Assembly: GCA_036867785.1 (NCBI GenBank)
Contig: CP145411.1
Coordinates: forward strand, 1,426,001-1,490,000
Source of the DNA: Plasmodiophora brassicae
Taxonomy: Eukaryota > Endomyxa: Phytomyxea > Phytomyxea > Plasmodiophorida
Reading direction: 5' to 3'
DNA: 64,000 nucleotides
The notes beneath the pieces were generated by a model, which was not told the origin of the DNA, ran no database searches, and saw nothing but the letters and a program-made list of their open reading frames with translations. Position numbers and translations under genes: made by a program. Below are positions 8,839 through 20,615 of this stretch, one piece after another; positions within the stretch are counted from its first letter, which is position 1, and every line of letters begins with the position of its first letter.

Positions 8839-10143
8839 ATGTATCGCGTCTGCCTCGCTGTGCTGGCGGTTGTGAGCCAGGGAGTCCTGGCCGACATTCA
8901 ACCGGTATACTGTGGGAGTATGCCTGCGCACGCTGTGTACCCATCATCGTGACGCTTACGAACCATTGTGCAGAGCCAGGCAGTACGGAATGGTCCAGCT
9001 GCCTGTTTGACGGCCCCACCTGCAACTGGGCCACCGACTTCGCCAACTGGTACGGTAGATGACGATTGTATTGCAGCGAACGCCAACGGGTTGCACGCAG
9101 GGAAAACGAACATGTGGCCCTGGCGGAATACAATAAGGACCCGATCCCAGGACCTTCGACACAGTTCATTGTGGAGGGTGGCATGCCACACCTGAACGGC
9201 GCCGGCGAGCTCGTCATGGAGGTTTACCCTTGCAATGGGCCGAACAGTATCGGGTGCGGGACCATTATCTCGACGTCACGTGCCATCTTGTACGGGACGT
9301 TCTCGGCGACGTTCGTCTCGACTGGCGTGCCATCGTGCGTTACGAGCTTTATCAGCGTGTCCAGCTCGCTCGACGAGATCGACCTGGAGATCACCGGCAA
9401 AGACCAGACCAACGCCAACGCCAACTGGTGGGTTGTCGAAGATCTTGACAAGCTCATGCTGACGTCCCCCGTTGTAGGTGGTACCGAGGGAGTGAATTGC
9501 TGGACGCGAACGGACATAACGTGAACGGATACACGATGCGGACCGTGGATGACAACTCAGTGAACTTCCACACGTACACCATCGACTGGAACGCCACACA
9601 AATCTCTTGGGGTCGAAGTCGTCGCTCTGTTCGGCGACACCACTAGCCACTGACTACCTAGGCGCTATCGTTTTAGCAATTGACGGTGTCGTCCAGCATA
9701 CTTCCTACGCTGCGGATTCTCGTAAAGGGTTCCCATCTACGCCATCTCGTATCTCGTTCGGCGCCTGGGAGACCGCCCTGACGAGCACCTGGGCAGGAGT
9801 CGCTTCCAGCGGCGTACGTCTTCATCATGGCACTACTTCGACATCGTTCCTCTGACGCTCTCTGTGACGCAGATTTACCCGAAGAACGCAACGTCGCGCT
9901 GGAAGTCCATGAACATTTCATGGTGTGTTAGGCAAGTACGTGTGTAGACACTGTGGGACCTGAACCTCTTCCGACAGCGCGGCAAACAATGGTCCACCCG
10001 CCGTCATTTCCAAGCGACAGCCACGTCCACCCATCACCTCTGCAACTACAGCACCGATGGCAGACGTCGGCGGTGGCGCTATGTCGATGCCGACGGCGAC
10101 GTTCCTAATGGCAGTAACGCTGACCGCCTGGTTCACATTGTAG
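8839..10143 (+). CDS. secreted GPI-tailed GH16 glycosidase/transglycosylase (Crh-like)
   Basis: Several exons. The ATG at 8839 starts a signal peptide (MYRVCLAVLAVVSQGVLA). Introns deduced from frame are 8905-8975, 9055-9150, 9428-9477 and 9612-9676, with more near 9800 and 9923-9977. The mature part begins with CLFDGPTCNW, then GELVMEVYPC, ILYGTFSATF and the GH16 catalytic motif DEIDLEI (nucleophile and acid/base Glu). It continues with FHTYTIDWNATQISW and a concave-face Trp-rich stretch. The last exon ends in a low-complexity Thr/Pro linker and a hydrophobic tail (PTATFLMAVTLTAWFTL) typical of a GPI-addition signal. Fungal Crh enzymes with this layout cross-link chitin to beta-glucan. The frame change near 9800 is not explained by a clean intron, so the 3' exon structure is uncertain. 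Confidence 0.75.
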
Positions 10144-10148
10144 AGCAC

Positions 10149-10154
10149 AATAAA
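10149..10154 (+). terminator. polyadenylation signal of the GH16 gene
   Basis: AATAAA lies 6 nt after the GH16 stop codon at 10141-10143. It sits in the 21-nt gap to the convergent Notchless stop. Confidence 0.55.
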
Positions 10155-10164
10155 GACGTTTACG

Positions 10165-11625
10165 CTATCTTCGCCAGAATTTCAGAACGCGATCGCGCCC
10201 GCCGGATGCAACGCGTTCGCCATCGGGGCTCCAGTCCAGGGCGAACACTTCGTCGGCGTGCCCGGGCAGGTCGTTCAACAGTTTCCGGGTGCGCACCTCC
10301 CAGACCTTGACAGTGCTGTCCCGGCTGCCGCTAACCAGCAGGCGACTGTCGGCGCTCCAGGCCACCGAGTAGACCGCCTGGACATGGCCGCGAAGCGTCG
10401 CCAGGAACCGGCCCGTCTGCCCATCCCAGATCCGGATCGAGTGGTCGAACGCGGCACTGGCGATCAGGCGCCCATCGGGAGAGAACGCCATGTGGTTGAC
10501 CGGTTGCTGATGCCCAGTCATGCGAGCAACGGGCTTATCCGACTTCCAGGGGTGCCACAGGAACAATGTGAAGTCATCGCTGCAGGAGACCAGTCGCTCG
10601 CCGTCAGCGGCAACAGCATCGTAACGGGCACGTGCGGCTCGCTTGACATCGCCGTCAGCGGGTAGTGCACCGCGATGATCGAAGGCGCCAGTGCGAAGCG
10701 CGTAGTCGGTGCTTAACGACAGACTGTTGACCCAGTGCGCATGGCCCTGCAACGTCTTATGCAGTGTCCCCGACAGCGGGTCCCAGATCTTGATGGTGCG
10801 GTCCTGCGAGGCACTGTAGAGGAAGCCAGACCCGCCCCATCGGATACAGGTCACACACGCGGTATGGCCTGAGAGCGTGTGGACAAGGGCACCGGTTCCC
10901 GAGACCCAGATCTTGATCGTGCCGTCCTTCCCAGCGGACGCGAAACGGGTCACGTCGTCGACGAAGACAGGCTGCCAGGAGAAGGATGTGATGTACTTCG
11001 AGTGGCATCGGGAAAGCGGGCGACGCGGAGAGGGAACGCCAACGATAGGATCCCATATGAAGATAACGCCGGATCGGCACCCTGAGACCAGACGGGTACC
11101 ATCGGGGGACCACGACACGGCTTGGACCCAGTCTTTGTGGCCTTTCAGCGTATGCATCGGCATTTCGGCGTCCACCTGCCAGATGCGGACGGTCGAATCG
11201 CCAGAACCGGTGGCAAGATGCTGTCCGTCAGGAGAGAACTGCACGATGAGAATGGCTTCCGTGTGCCCCGGTAGCGTTGACGTGCATCGGCCCACGGAGC
11301 GTACCCGGAACATGGCCTGCGGTTGGAACGTGATCGTGATGACCTGTTCAGTCATGGACTGTGGCACTAGCTCAGCAATGCTCTTCATGATCTCATCATC
11401 GCCAATGAAGAAGGCGTACGGCTGCCAGTCGTTGGCATTCGTCACCGAGTGAACCAACTGCGTTAGCTGGGCCGTCGTCGACTCCAGCGGCAGCTCCAGA
11501 CGCGACCCGCATATATCCCCGGTCTCTCCGTTGCGAAGTTGCACAATGGCCCGTTGGCCGCCCTCACCAACGGCTGTTATTCCACCCGCCGTTTCATGTC
11601 CCACAACAACTGCTGGCACAGCCAT
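10165..11625 (-). CDS. NLE1: Notchless/Rsa4 homolog, 60S ribosome biogenesis WD40 protein
   Basis: A single exon. The ATG at 11625 is preferred over an upstream GTG-initiated frame and gives 486 aa. The N-terminal NLE/ubiquitin-like domain reads AIVQLRNGETG, then LELPLESTTAQLTQLVHS and YAFFIGDDEI. Eight WD40 repeats follow, with strings such as LSTDYALRTGAFDH, DDFTLFLWHP, FDHSIRIWDG and LPGHADEVFALDWSPDGERV. The last ends in GGRDRVLKFWRR. The family docks on pre-60S particles, and its NLE domain is pulled by the AAA ATPase Rea1/Midasin MIDAS domain to drive maturation. The acidic residue within the NLE domain needed for MIDAS binding lies in the DDEI region, but I cannot assign it exactly. 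Length and order are normal. The gene converges on GH16 with 21 nt between the two stops. Confidence 0.95.
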   Translation of the reverse strand: MAVPAVVVGHETAGGITAVGEGGQRAIVQLRNGETGDICGSRLELPLESTTAQLTQLVHSVTNANDWQPYAFFIGDDEIMKSIAELVPQSMTEQVITITFQPQAMFRVRSVGRCTSTLPGHTEAILIVQFSPDGQHLATGSGDSTVRIWQVDAEMPMHTLKGHKDWVQAVSWSPDGTRLVSGCRSGVIFIWDPIVGVPSPRRPLSRCHSKYITSFSWQPVFVDDVTRFASAGKDGTIKIWVSGTGALVHTLSGHTACVTCIRWGGSGFLYSASQDRTIKIWDPLSGTLHKTLQGHAHWVNSLSLSTDYALRTGAFDHRGALPADGDVKRAARARYDAVAADGERLVSCSDDFTLFLWHPWKSDKPVARMTGHQQPVNHMAFSPDGRLIASAAFDHSIRIWDGQTGRFLATLRGHVQAVYSVAWSADSRLLVSGSRDSTVKVWEVRTRKLLNDLPGHADEVFALDWSPDGERVASGGRDRVLKFWRR

Positions 11626-12165
11626 CTTACAACGTGTCACCGGGTGTCGTGGTCGGTCTCTTCCCCTGCGGAGTCCGTGGCGGAGTCCGTAACTACGGTA
11701 ACGTTACCAGTACGTTTATTGCGTGCTGCTGTTTAGCCTAAAAGCATCTGCGAACAAACTGTGGGCGTGCCGCGCTTCTTCGACGCCCAGAATGTTGGTA
11801 TTCCAGGCTGATGCGGGAAGGGGGTCTGTGATGACCCTGAAATCTCCACCGTACGCGTTGGTCGTGCAGAATCATCGCGCAGACGTTTCGGTCCTCGGGT
11901 TTTGAACTACGCTCGTTCGTGCGCGTCTGGCTTCCCGGACGGTGATGTCCGGTGCCCGTCCCGACCGTCTGCCGCCCAGTCAAAACGGGGACGGCGCCTG
12001 CAAGTGCAACCGAATCTTGTCATTGTTGTGGGGGTTTTTTTTGGCAAACGACGGCGTTCGACAGTCGTCAGCCCTCACAAAAATAGAACCGACACCACCG
12101 GAACATGTTGATTCGGTGATGCGGGTTGTGGTTGCACGGTCTGCCTGGGGATCCCTGTCGCTGGC
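11626..12165. other. divergent promoter gap with a possible minus-strand exon
   Basis: This gap separates divergent Notchless and GBF1 starts. On the minus strand at about 11716-11850 one frame reads GGDFRVITDPLPASAWNTN, continues through EEARHAHSLFADAFRL and ends at a stop at 11716-11718. It looks coding, but it has no visible start or acceptor and I do not recognise the family. A T-tract lies near 12033-12040. Confidence 0.3.
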
Positions 12166-15100
12166 ATGGCGTCGATAATCGGTGCGCGCGGCATCGCCTG
12201 CGTCAAGGGCGAGATACACAATGCGCTGTCGGTGCTGGAGTCGTCGCAGGCGGGGTCGTCGTCGTCGCTCTTTATCGATGCGCACGACGATGCCGCCGTG
12301 TCCGAATCCGTCGTCCTGGCCCGCGCCTTGCAGGACCTACATGATCAGCTTGGGTTCTACCAGGATCTGTCCGGGATCGAAACCCCATCGCTTCTCCGCC
12401 CCTTTCTGAATGTCATAACGTCCACGACGTCGCCGTGGCAGGTTGGTTGTTCCACCTGCCGATAAATACCAATAATGATTGAGACCCCCATGTGCAGGCC
12501 AGGGCTGTTTGCCTTCAGGCAATTCATAAGTTCCTGTTGTACGGGCTCGTCCGTCCTCTGGGGCTATGTGCTGGCACAGCAATCAACGAGTGTGTCGCCT
12601 GCCTCGCGAAATCAATGTCGAACCCGGGCCTGCACCGATCCCATCGGGAACTCCTGCACCTGCGCGTACTGGAACTGTTCCTGGAACTGGTGCGTTGCCC
12701 AGCTGGCATTCTGCTGTCGAACCAGTCGTTGTGCCTCGTGTTCGAGGAGATATTCGCCTTGCGACGGCACGCTTATGCTAGTGCTACTCTGGTTGCATTC
12801 GCCGACGACATCCTCTGCCAGTTCATACTGGTCGTGTTCGTTCGGTTAAGGACACTGAAACGTCAAGAGAGCGCGAACGGCGCCCGTGACGCGCCCGCAC
12901 TTCACCGGCGAAGCTCTACGCACGACCTGGTAGGCGTTTGCAATCGAAACTCGTATCCGTCGGAAACCACCGAGGTGTCGCTAGCCACCCCTGGATATGG
13001 GACACCCGCGCTCGAGCGCATCCTTCGATTCATTGCAGGCTTGATTGATCCGTCGTCCAACGATCTCGACGTGCGCATCCTTGGCCTCCGGCTTGTCAAC
13101 ATCTGTCTAGAGACGGCCGGCGGCGGCCTAGGGCTATACCCTGACCTCGTCGCCGTTGTCCAGGATGACATCTGCAAGCAGATTCTTCAGAATTCGCAAA
13201 CGACAGATAGTTCAGTTCTCGCGCTCGTTCTGAGAATCGTTTACGATCTGTTCGCCGCAGTTCGAAGGCATATCCGTGTTCAACTCGAGGTACGGTTGCT
13301 GATTGTAGATCTGTCCTCTTTACGTCTAAGTAACTGCCGTCCGTATAGGTCTTCTTCACGTCCATTCACATTCGAATCGCTGCCAATCCTTCGGCTGCGT
13401 TCCAGCAGCGCAAGCTCGTTCTGCAGAGCCTCGTTGAAATCTGCAGCGAGCCGGATCTGCTTGTCGGTATCTATCGCAACTACGACTGTGGCATCGCGTC
13501 CACCAATATGTTCGAGGACCTCGTCCGCGTGCTGAGTCAGCTGGCCTTGCCTGATCATGTCACGCTGCCATCGCAGGGATCTTTATCCAGAACCAGGCAT
13601 GGGTCTGGAGAGTTCCGTACCATCACTGCTATTCACCTGCTCGCGCTGCAGTCGATTCTGGCGATTGTATCGTCCATTGCCAAACGGTTTGCATCAAAGA
13701 CATCTGGCACTTCATTGGAAGACGCAGACGGGGACGCCTCATCGCCTACGGATCCGACTGAAGGGTTGGATGATGAACTCTCGGAGAACCGTCGACTCAA
13801 GGCGCAGATGCGTCGCGCCGCTGAGCTGTTCAACGACCACGGGTACAAATCCATTGGGCAGTTACAGGCCCTGAACGTGCTACCTGCAGCGCCCAGCGAG
13901 GAAGTTACCGTTGATCCTGAGGCAATGGCAAGGTTCCTTCGGGACACACCTGGCCTCGATAGACGCCAGGTTGGCGCCTACCTAGGACGCAGCGACGCCA
14001 CTGCATTGAAAGTGCTCGCCGCCTACGTTGACCTGTTCGAGCTGGAAGGACTCGGGTTCGTCGAAGCTCTGCGGGCGTTCATGGAATCGTTTGTCATCCC
14101 TGGTGAGGCCCAGATGATTTCGAGAATCATGGAGGAATTCGCCCGACGGTATTATGCCCAGAATCCCGAGGGGCCGATTGCAGACCAGGACGCTGCGTTT
14201 GTGCTCGCTTTCTCCATTATCATGCTCAATACCGACGCGCACAACCCAGGCGTCAAATCGAAGATGACACTCGATCAGTTCATCCGGAACAATCGTGGTA
14301 TCAACAAGGGTGCCGACTTCCCTGCCGAGTATCTGGGGTCGATCTATGCGGCGATTAGGGAGCAGGAGATCCGAATCGTATCGGAGAGCCTGTCTGACCT
14401 TGTCGATGCTGATGGCGACGGTGGCGTCAATTCGACACACTGGGACCATCTCGTTCGTCAGTCCCGGAACGAGGAAACGGCATCGTTCCACGTCACTGCT
14501 GGGCACGCCCACGGTCTTGCCATGTTCAACATGCTGCGGCCCACTTTCCCGCACGTCGTCTCGTGGTACCTGGAATCGGTCGACAACTCCAAGATCGCCG
14601 AACGGGTCGTTGAATCGTGCCATTTATACGCGCGCATCTGTGCTGTCTATGTACGTTGTGTCCTTTGCCCATGCACCGTCTGCCTTGCTGACTGCTTTGC
14701 AGGATATCGATGCAGGATTTAACGGGCTCATTATTGGCCTGTGCCGGTCGTTAGTTATCACGTTACGGAATGCATCGAGTGACCCTGATGGGTACCCTCC
14801 TCGTATTGCGTTCGGCCGCGATCGCAGGGCCCATCGGTGCTGCCAACTTTGTAGGCGCCGGTCTCAGGTGTCGTCTCATCGTAGGGCCTGACCACGTTTG
14901 CTCAGTGTTCAACCTGGTGCTGACCTACGGGTACCGTTATCTGCGAGAGGCCTGGATGAATGTGGTGCACGTGATTCTCTGGCTGCGTCACATGCATCTG
15001 CTGCCGGATACCCTGCAACATATGGACGACATACGCGATTCGGACGGCAGACTCCTGCCATCCCTTCGCGATGCTGGGGCGCCTGTCGGGTCCCGAAAGA

Positions 15101-16940
15101 AGTCTCTCGCTGTGTCGTTTCTCAGCTCGGCTCTCCAGTCTATGTGGCTCGTGGACGATGACGACGAAGGTGATCAAATGTGGCTGCCCGTTCAATAATG
15201 GCTGACGACATTTAACCATTTTAGACAATGGGGTCGCGCAGGACAGCGACGACGCCCAAGACGGGTCCTCGGTTGCCTCTCTTGATGAGGACACAGAGAA
15301 TGCAGCAAACGGCCTGGAAGCTGTTCGGACGTGCAGCATTGACCATTGTAATCGTCCACCATGTCCATTGGAGGCGACAACTGACTTGGGAATCAGTGTT
15401 CATGACTGCGTATTCAGCGTCGACCCATCCAGAGTCTCTGAGGCACCTCGTGCAAACGCTCATCCTTCTTTCGTCTCACGTGTCTTCGCACGGCCGTGGA
15501 GAACCGGTGCCGACAGCACTTGACAATTTTGACCGGATGGTCGTTAATGAGGACGCTGCTGTCTTCTGTTTGGAGCGCCTGTCGAATATCGTCGAGCACA
15601 ACGTCAGCCACCTCGTCAAGATGGACCTCTGGCCCGCAGTTCTCAACCACTTTAAGGTAACTGGTTTCATCGCCGTCGCTCTTCGACGTATTCGGTATTA
15701 ACACGGTTACGCAGGCGCTTCTGGAAACTGCAGCAGGCGTCTCAGCACCGTCGTTTTACGTTGAACGTGTTGTCGTCAATCTCCTTAGGCTCTGTATTGG
15801 AGGACATGGTGCCATTGTCGATGATGCGATTGAGATGCTACCTTCACTCTTACTGTTGCCGATTCCTGTCCAGTCGGCCCTGTCTGAGCGGCTTGCTTAC
15901 GGACTCTCCCTTCTGGTTAAGTCCACCGTCCTGCCAGACCATATTTTCATGCCCGTTGTTGAAGTTCTAGCGAGCACACGGTGCCATCCGAAAGCGTTTG
16001 TCATTGCCATTGAAACGCTGGATCACCTCTGCGCGCAGTGCACTAGCCCCGACAGCATCCGCGCTCTTCTCCAGGTACTTCTTCGCATTTCCGAATCCCC
16101 AGGTCCTTTCCTGCGACGATCCCGGGTTGTGCATGCAATGCTGCTCGTGCAGCAATCGATTCTGTCGCTGCGTACCATGGGCGAGTCTTCCGTCGCCCCG
16201 GCTGGTGACCGAGCGACCGCAAATGCCCCTGATCGAGGCGCTTGTGGGCCCGGCTTATCTGACGAGACTTATAGGGATCTTTGGCTGTCTGCAATCGGGG
16301 CAATCTGTTCAGCGTGCGTTACTGGCGACGATTTCGACTCTCGACTGTACGCACTCGACTGTCTTCAAACGGCTCTTCTGTGCAAACCGGCATTGCCTTC
16401 CTCTCGACTCTGGATACAAGCATACGACGACATCCTGCTTCGGATGGTAGCTGACATCGGTGGGAATCACAAGGTTCAAGAACGCGCTTGCTGTCTCCTG
16501 TTCCAAGCGCTGTTGCATCAGCTGTCTGTGCTCGCTGGAGACCCGGGCTTCACAGCATTCTTTCTTCGTTTTCTTGATGCATTGCAGCAGGTCGGCATCT
16601 TGCTAGTATCATGCGTGTCTCTGTACTGAAACGCTGTCCTCGACTGTAGGCAATGCTTCAAGATGGAGCTGAGAGCCAACTTGGAATGCATTTCCAGGAA
16701 CTGTTGAAGAATGTCGTATTCGTGTTGTCCGGGGCGTATCATGCCGATCTTCATAACAAGGATACCATCGCATCTGCCTTCAAACTGCTTCTGGAGCGGC
16801 GTCCCCAGCTGCAGAACTTTGTCGAGGACATCCAGAGCGAGCTGCAGTCGCAGCCGAAAGTCGACCCGGTCAACGGGGGGCATCCTGCTGACGCCCAGTC
16901 CACTGTGGATGAAGAACCGCAAGGTGATGACTTGAGATGA
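12166..16940 (+). CDS. GBF1: GBF1/Gea/GNOM-type ARF guanine nucleotide exchange factor
   Basis: A multi-exon gene of about 1,300 aa with introns near 12442-12497, 13288-13346, 14653-14702, 14845-14905, 15180-15225, 15348-15400, 15655-15714 and 16608-16650. The start VKGEIHNALSVLES and GIETPSLLRPFLNVI match the GBF1 DCB domain. The HUS region contains NYDCGIASTNMFEDL. The Sec7 domain contains FVIPGEAQMISRIMEEF, with the exchange glutamate in PGEA, and IIMLNTDAHNPGVK. The HDS-type C-terminal half includes RYLREAWMNVV and AAVFCLERLSNIVEHN. The enzyme activates ARF1 at the Golgi for COPI coat recruitment. The N(x)YDC and LNTDAHN signatures separate it from the BIG subfamily. The 3' end is 69 nt from the convergent mIF2 stop. 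Confidence 0.9.
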
Positions 16941-17009
16941 AGCGTCAGGTTTCCCCGGCCTGTTCCGTGAAGACCGCATGCTTGTATTTTATTATGCAGC
17001 TAGATATAT

Positions 17010-19570
17010 TCACATTTCATATCTCCATTCTGCCGTCCTCTTCAATGTGTCGTCCACAGATATGGTTTCGCGTTCTTCCGTTGCCCGGAAACACTCAATG
17101 ATATCGCCCTGCACGAAATCGTTGAACCCGTCGAGGACGATACCGCACTCAGACCCTTTCTCGACAGCGGGAACCTCGTCCTTGAAGTGACGGAGCGTGA
17201 AAACGGAGCCCTCCCAAATGACATTGTTGTTTCGGAAGACGCGAACGCGGGAGGATTTCTCGAACTTCCCATGAACGATCCGAGATCCGGCGGCACGACT
17301 GGTGATACGACCACGTGCTCCATGCAAGTCGAAGATTGCCAGGACGTGAGCGCGTCCTGTCGTCTCAACCGTGCTCTTCAGTGGCATCCGCTCGTTGATA
17401 GCGGCAACGATCAGGTCCATGATCTTGTAGATGATCCGTTCGGTGCGGACCTGGACGCCAGCAGTCGTTGCTAGTTTCTTGGCAGGACCCTGCGGATTCA
17501 CGCCGAACCCGAACACGGTCGCGCCGGATTCCTGGGCGAGCTTCACATCAGCTTCGGTGATGGGTCCCACGCCCGACAGCAAAACAGCGAGCTGGACATG
17601 CTTCTGTGGGATGCGATTGATGAACCCCAGAAGTGCATCGACACTGCCACTTGATTCGGCGCGGATGATCATCCGCATCGGTTCATGAGGTGCAGCATTC
17701 GGCTGTCCGCTCGCAGTCGACTGCTCAGATGCAGGCGCTTCCCATAGAGCACTGTTCTTCAGGTCTTGTTGCTCGCGCAGGGCAACACGCTGGGCGACGA
17801 TTCGCTTCGCGCGTTGCTCGTTGTCAACGACGACCAGTTCTGTGCCAGGCGATGGTACGGTTTTCATCCCCATGATGGCGACGGCTTGGGCGGGCGTCGC
17901 AGAACGAACTTTCTTTCCGAGGTCATCGTGTAGCGCTTTGACAACGCCCATGTGCTCGCCACAGACGATAACGTTTCCGACATCCAATGTTCCGCGACGA
18001 ACAATGGCGGTGACCGAAGGCCCGAGTCCTCGAACGATTTGCGACTCAATAACAACAGCGCGGGCAGGTCCACTGAAGATTGCTTGTGGCTCGCACATTT
18101 CTGCTTGCAGGCCGACTGATTCGCGAAGATCGTCTAAGCCTGCACCCGTCTTGGACGAAACTTCCACCATTTGTACGTCGCCACCAAGTTCTTCACTGTA
18201 GAACTATCCGTAAACCAATCGCAATAGAATACAGTACGCCGCAGAAGGAATACCTGACGAGCCCGTGGTCCATTAACGAGCGTCGAACACTGTCCGGGTC
18301 AGCGCCCGGCAGGTCACACTGAAAAAAGCCAATATCAACAAGGAGGAGCGATGCAGGACGATTCAGGGCGCCGGACCTTTGTCAAGGCGACGACAACGGG
18401 GAGATCTTCATTGCGGATTGCCTTGATCGACTCGATTGTTTGATCTTGCACTCCCGAATCAGCAGCGACAACAAGAATGACGACATCCTGTCCAACGGCG
18501 GTTAGCTCCGCATTTTAACTGCAGCGCCCTCGTTTAGGCTAATACCGTTATCCTGCAGGCATTTACGCGCATAGAACAGAATGCAGCGTGGCCAGGGGTG
18601 TCAATGAACGTTGACGAGATTGCGGGTGTCAACGCAAGCGCAAACGCGCCTATCCGCTGCGTAATACCGCCCACCTCGCTTTGCGCGATTCGTGTGTCCC
18701 TCAGCGTGTCAAGCAGCGTCGTCTGCGCACAGTACTGGTCATGTTTTGCAACATCAAACGTCGAATCGGAAGGTACCTTCCCATGGTCAACATGGCCGAC
18801 AACGGAAACGACAACGGGACGTGTTTGTGCCTCCGCGTCCTTTGCGAAGCTCTTTTCGACGAACACCTCATCGTCCCCGTCCCCCATTGGAGGGGTGAGC
18901 TCAACGTCGAATGGCACCTGCAGCTCCATGGCCGCCACCTGCACCGTCTCCGTTGCAACGAGGACGTCGGCAAACCCACGCCAAGGGATATCCTCCCCTA
19001 ACCTTCTCAGCGCCCCAGCCACGGCAGGCATCGATATCCCCAGCAGCTGACTGAACTCCCGCACGCTCAGCTTATCCTACAGACGCCGACGTCAGACGTT
19101 GAGAAATGGATGCACGCGCTGTTCGACTGGACACTAACGCCTTCCGTCAGGATCATTCTTCTCCGGCGCTGCTCGATGAGCGTTTTCTTGCGTTTCTTCC
19201 GTTGATCTCGTTCATCGTCACCGCGGTCGGGTACAGGCCTGGGTAGGTGAGAACGCGGCGTGTGGGCGGGTCTCCCCGCCAGTTTCTCCATGAACCGTTT
19301 GACCTTATCGTCGTGAACGGACGGAGGAGGCGCAGTCGCCGGTCCTTGCGCCCGTGCAGGTGCCGGCGCGATCGACATGTTCTTCAGCTGTTCCCGCAAT
19401 TTACTCGGCGCCGCCGGTGGCGTCGTCGCCGGTTCGGCCGCGGGATTCGGTGGCACGGCGCCGGGCCGGTTCGGCACGATCCCCTGCTGACGCAGCCTCA
19501 GGGCCTCGCGCACCCTGTCCAAGATGGACGCCGGCTTCGACGACAGCCATCGTCGACCGGCGTGCAGCAT
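17010..19570 (-). CDS. MTIF2: mitochondrial translation initiation factor IF-2
   Basis: A multi-exon gene. The ATG at 19570 is chosen because it opens a mitochondrial presequence ([17 protein letters not shown]); an upstream in-frame extension lacks that character. A basic linker is followed by an IF2N-like helix ([19 protein letters not shown]). The G domain has G1 GHVDHGKTTLLD, G2 [12 protein letters not shown]3 DTPGHAAF, G4 ALTKCDLPG and G5 [10 protein letters not shown]. Domain II and the IF2 core reach TAEWRYEM at the stop. The 54-nt intron 18776-18723 splits the P-loop between GHVDHGK and TTLLD, another lies at 19138-19077, and further introns lie between about 18560 and 18200. The factor places fMet-tRNA on the mitochondrial small subunit. 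G4 reads TKCD instead of the usual NKxD. Confidence 0.9.
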
Positions 19571-20007
19571 GCGACCTCCGTGGCCGCAAACCCGAATGAG
19601 GCCCCCCGCCGCCGACGACGGAACCCCCAGTCCCACGCCCTCCTTACACACATCCCCGACGCACCCAATAACAAAATGACCGTCCGACGTTGCAGTTCGT
19701 CTGTCGACAGGCTGGGCAGGAACCGCCTCGGTGCTGTGTGCAGCCGCCGCCATTCGCCCTCAGAAGACGTTGCTGCCCATTTTGCTGGCGCAGGTGTCGC
19801 CGGTTGCAGAGCGAAGCCGATTCCCGTTGGGTCGCACGTTGCCCGAGTCAGAGCAGTCTGCCGGTCGACGAAGGTGACGCGACGTACGGTCGGGCACTGA
19901 AGGATCTTGCGGGAAGCCGCCCTGGTTAGTTGCCGATCTTGGTACAGGCGACCGTACGGGTAGTCCCACGCTATAGCCGCATCGGGCAGCATACCGCTAA
20001 CGTTGCC
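19571..20007. other. gap upstream of mIF2 with ambiguous open frames
   Basis: Both strands are open here, as is common in GC-rich DNA. A plus frame from an ATG at 19677 (MTVRRCSSSVDRLG) could be a first exon of the acidic gene at 20008, but I could not join it by a convincing intron. No family was recognised. Confidence 0.3.
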
Positions 20008-20469
20008 ATGAACCGCATCCGCATCTCGGTGACGTCGCCCGAGATGGTCGAGACACTGATCGCCACCATGGAAGGCGTAGTCCCCGCCAAGGCAGTCGAT
20101 GAGGGGCGCCCCGTGAAACTGAAGGCGATCCAGCGTGTCGACCCTGTCAAGTCGGCATCTGCCGGCGGGGAGTGCACCTCGCCTAGTCCGCCGAAGCGGG
20201 CCGCGAAGAAGAAGGCCAGCAAGGTGGCCAAAGACCACGATGGGGACACGGACAGCAACAGCAGTGAGGAGAAGAAGGCGATCGCGGCCTGGGGGCTGAA
20301 GCCGTCCAAGTTCCGTCCGGCGTACACCATGTCATCGGACGACGACAGCAATGCATCCGACGACATTACCGTTGACGGTGACGAGGAAGCCGCCGCAGAG
20401 CTGCTACAGACCTGGGACAATGGGAGTGTGTTCTCTCAGTCGGACGACGAGAAGATGGAGAATGAGTGA
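20008..20469 (+). CDS. acidic low-complexity hypothetical protein
   Basis: 153 aa from the ATG at 20008 (MNRIRISVTSPEMVETLIA). The first 55 residues look folded. The centre is Lys-rich (KRAAKKKASKVAK), a pattern of nuclear localisation signals. The C-terminal half is rich in Asp, Ser and Glu (DGDTDSNSSEEKK, SSDDDSNASDD) and ends near SQSDDEKMENE with several casein-kinase-2-like sites. The composition suggests a nuclear or chromatin-associated protein, but no family is recognised. The frame stays open upstream to about 19930, so an earlier exon is possible. Confidence 0.5.
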   Translation: MNRIRISVTSPEMVETLIATMEGVVPAKAVDEGRPVKLKAIQRVDPVKSASAGGECTSPSPPKRAAKKKASKVAKDHDGDTDSNSSEEKKAIAAWGLKPSKFRPAYTMSSDDDSNASDDITVDGDEEAAAELLQTWDNGSVFSQSDDEKMENE

Positions 20470-20615
20470 ATGAACGATTACACATGCCGCTAGGCCCAAC
20501 AGCAAATTAGTCGCGTACTGCCACGTCATGTTGTGCAGGATGACGTGACTTAACGTGTGTGTGTGTGTCGGGCGATCTCTCACGCATGTCACCTCGATTG
20601 ACTTTGATCATGTAT

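Noticed and set aside
12030-12045. Rho-independent-type terminator at the T-tract
   Set aside because: There is no GC-rich hairpin before it, and the setting is eukaryotic between divergent genes.
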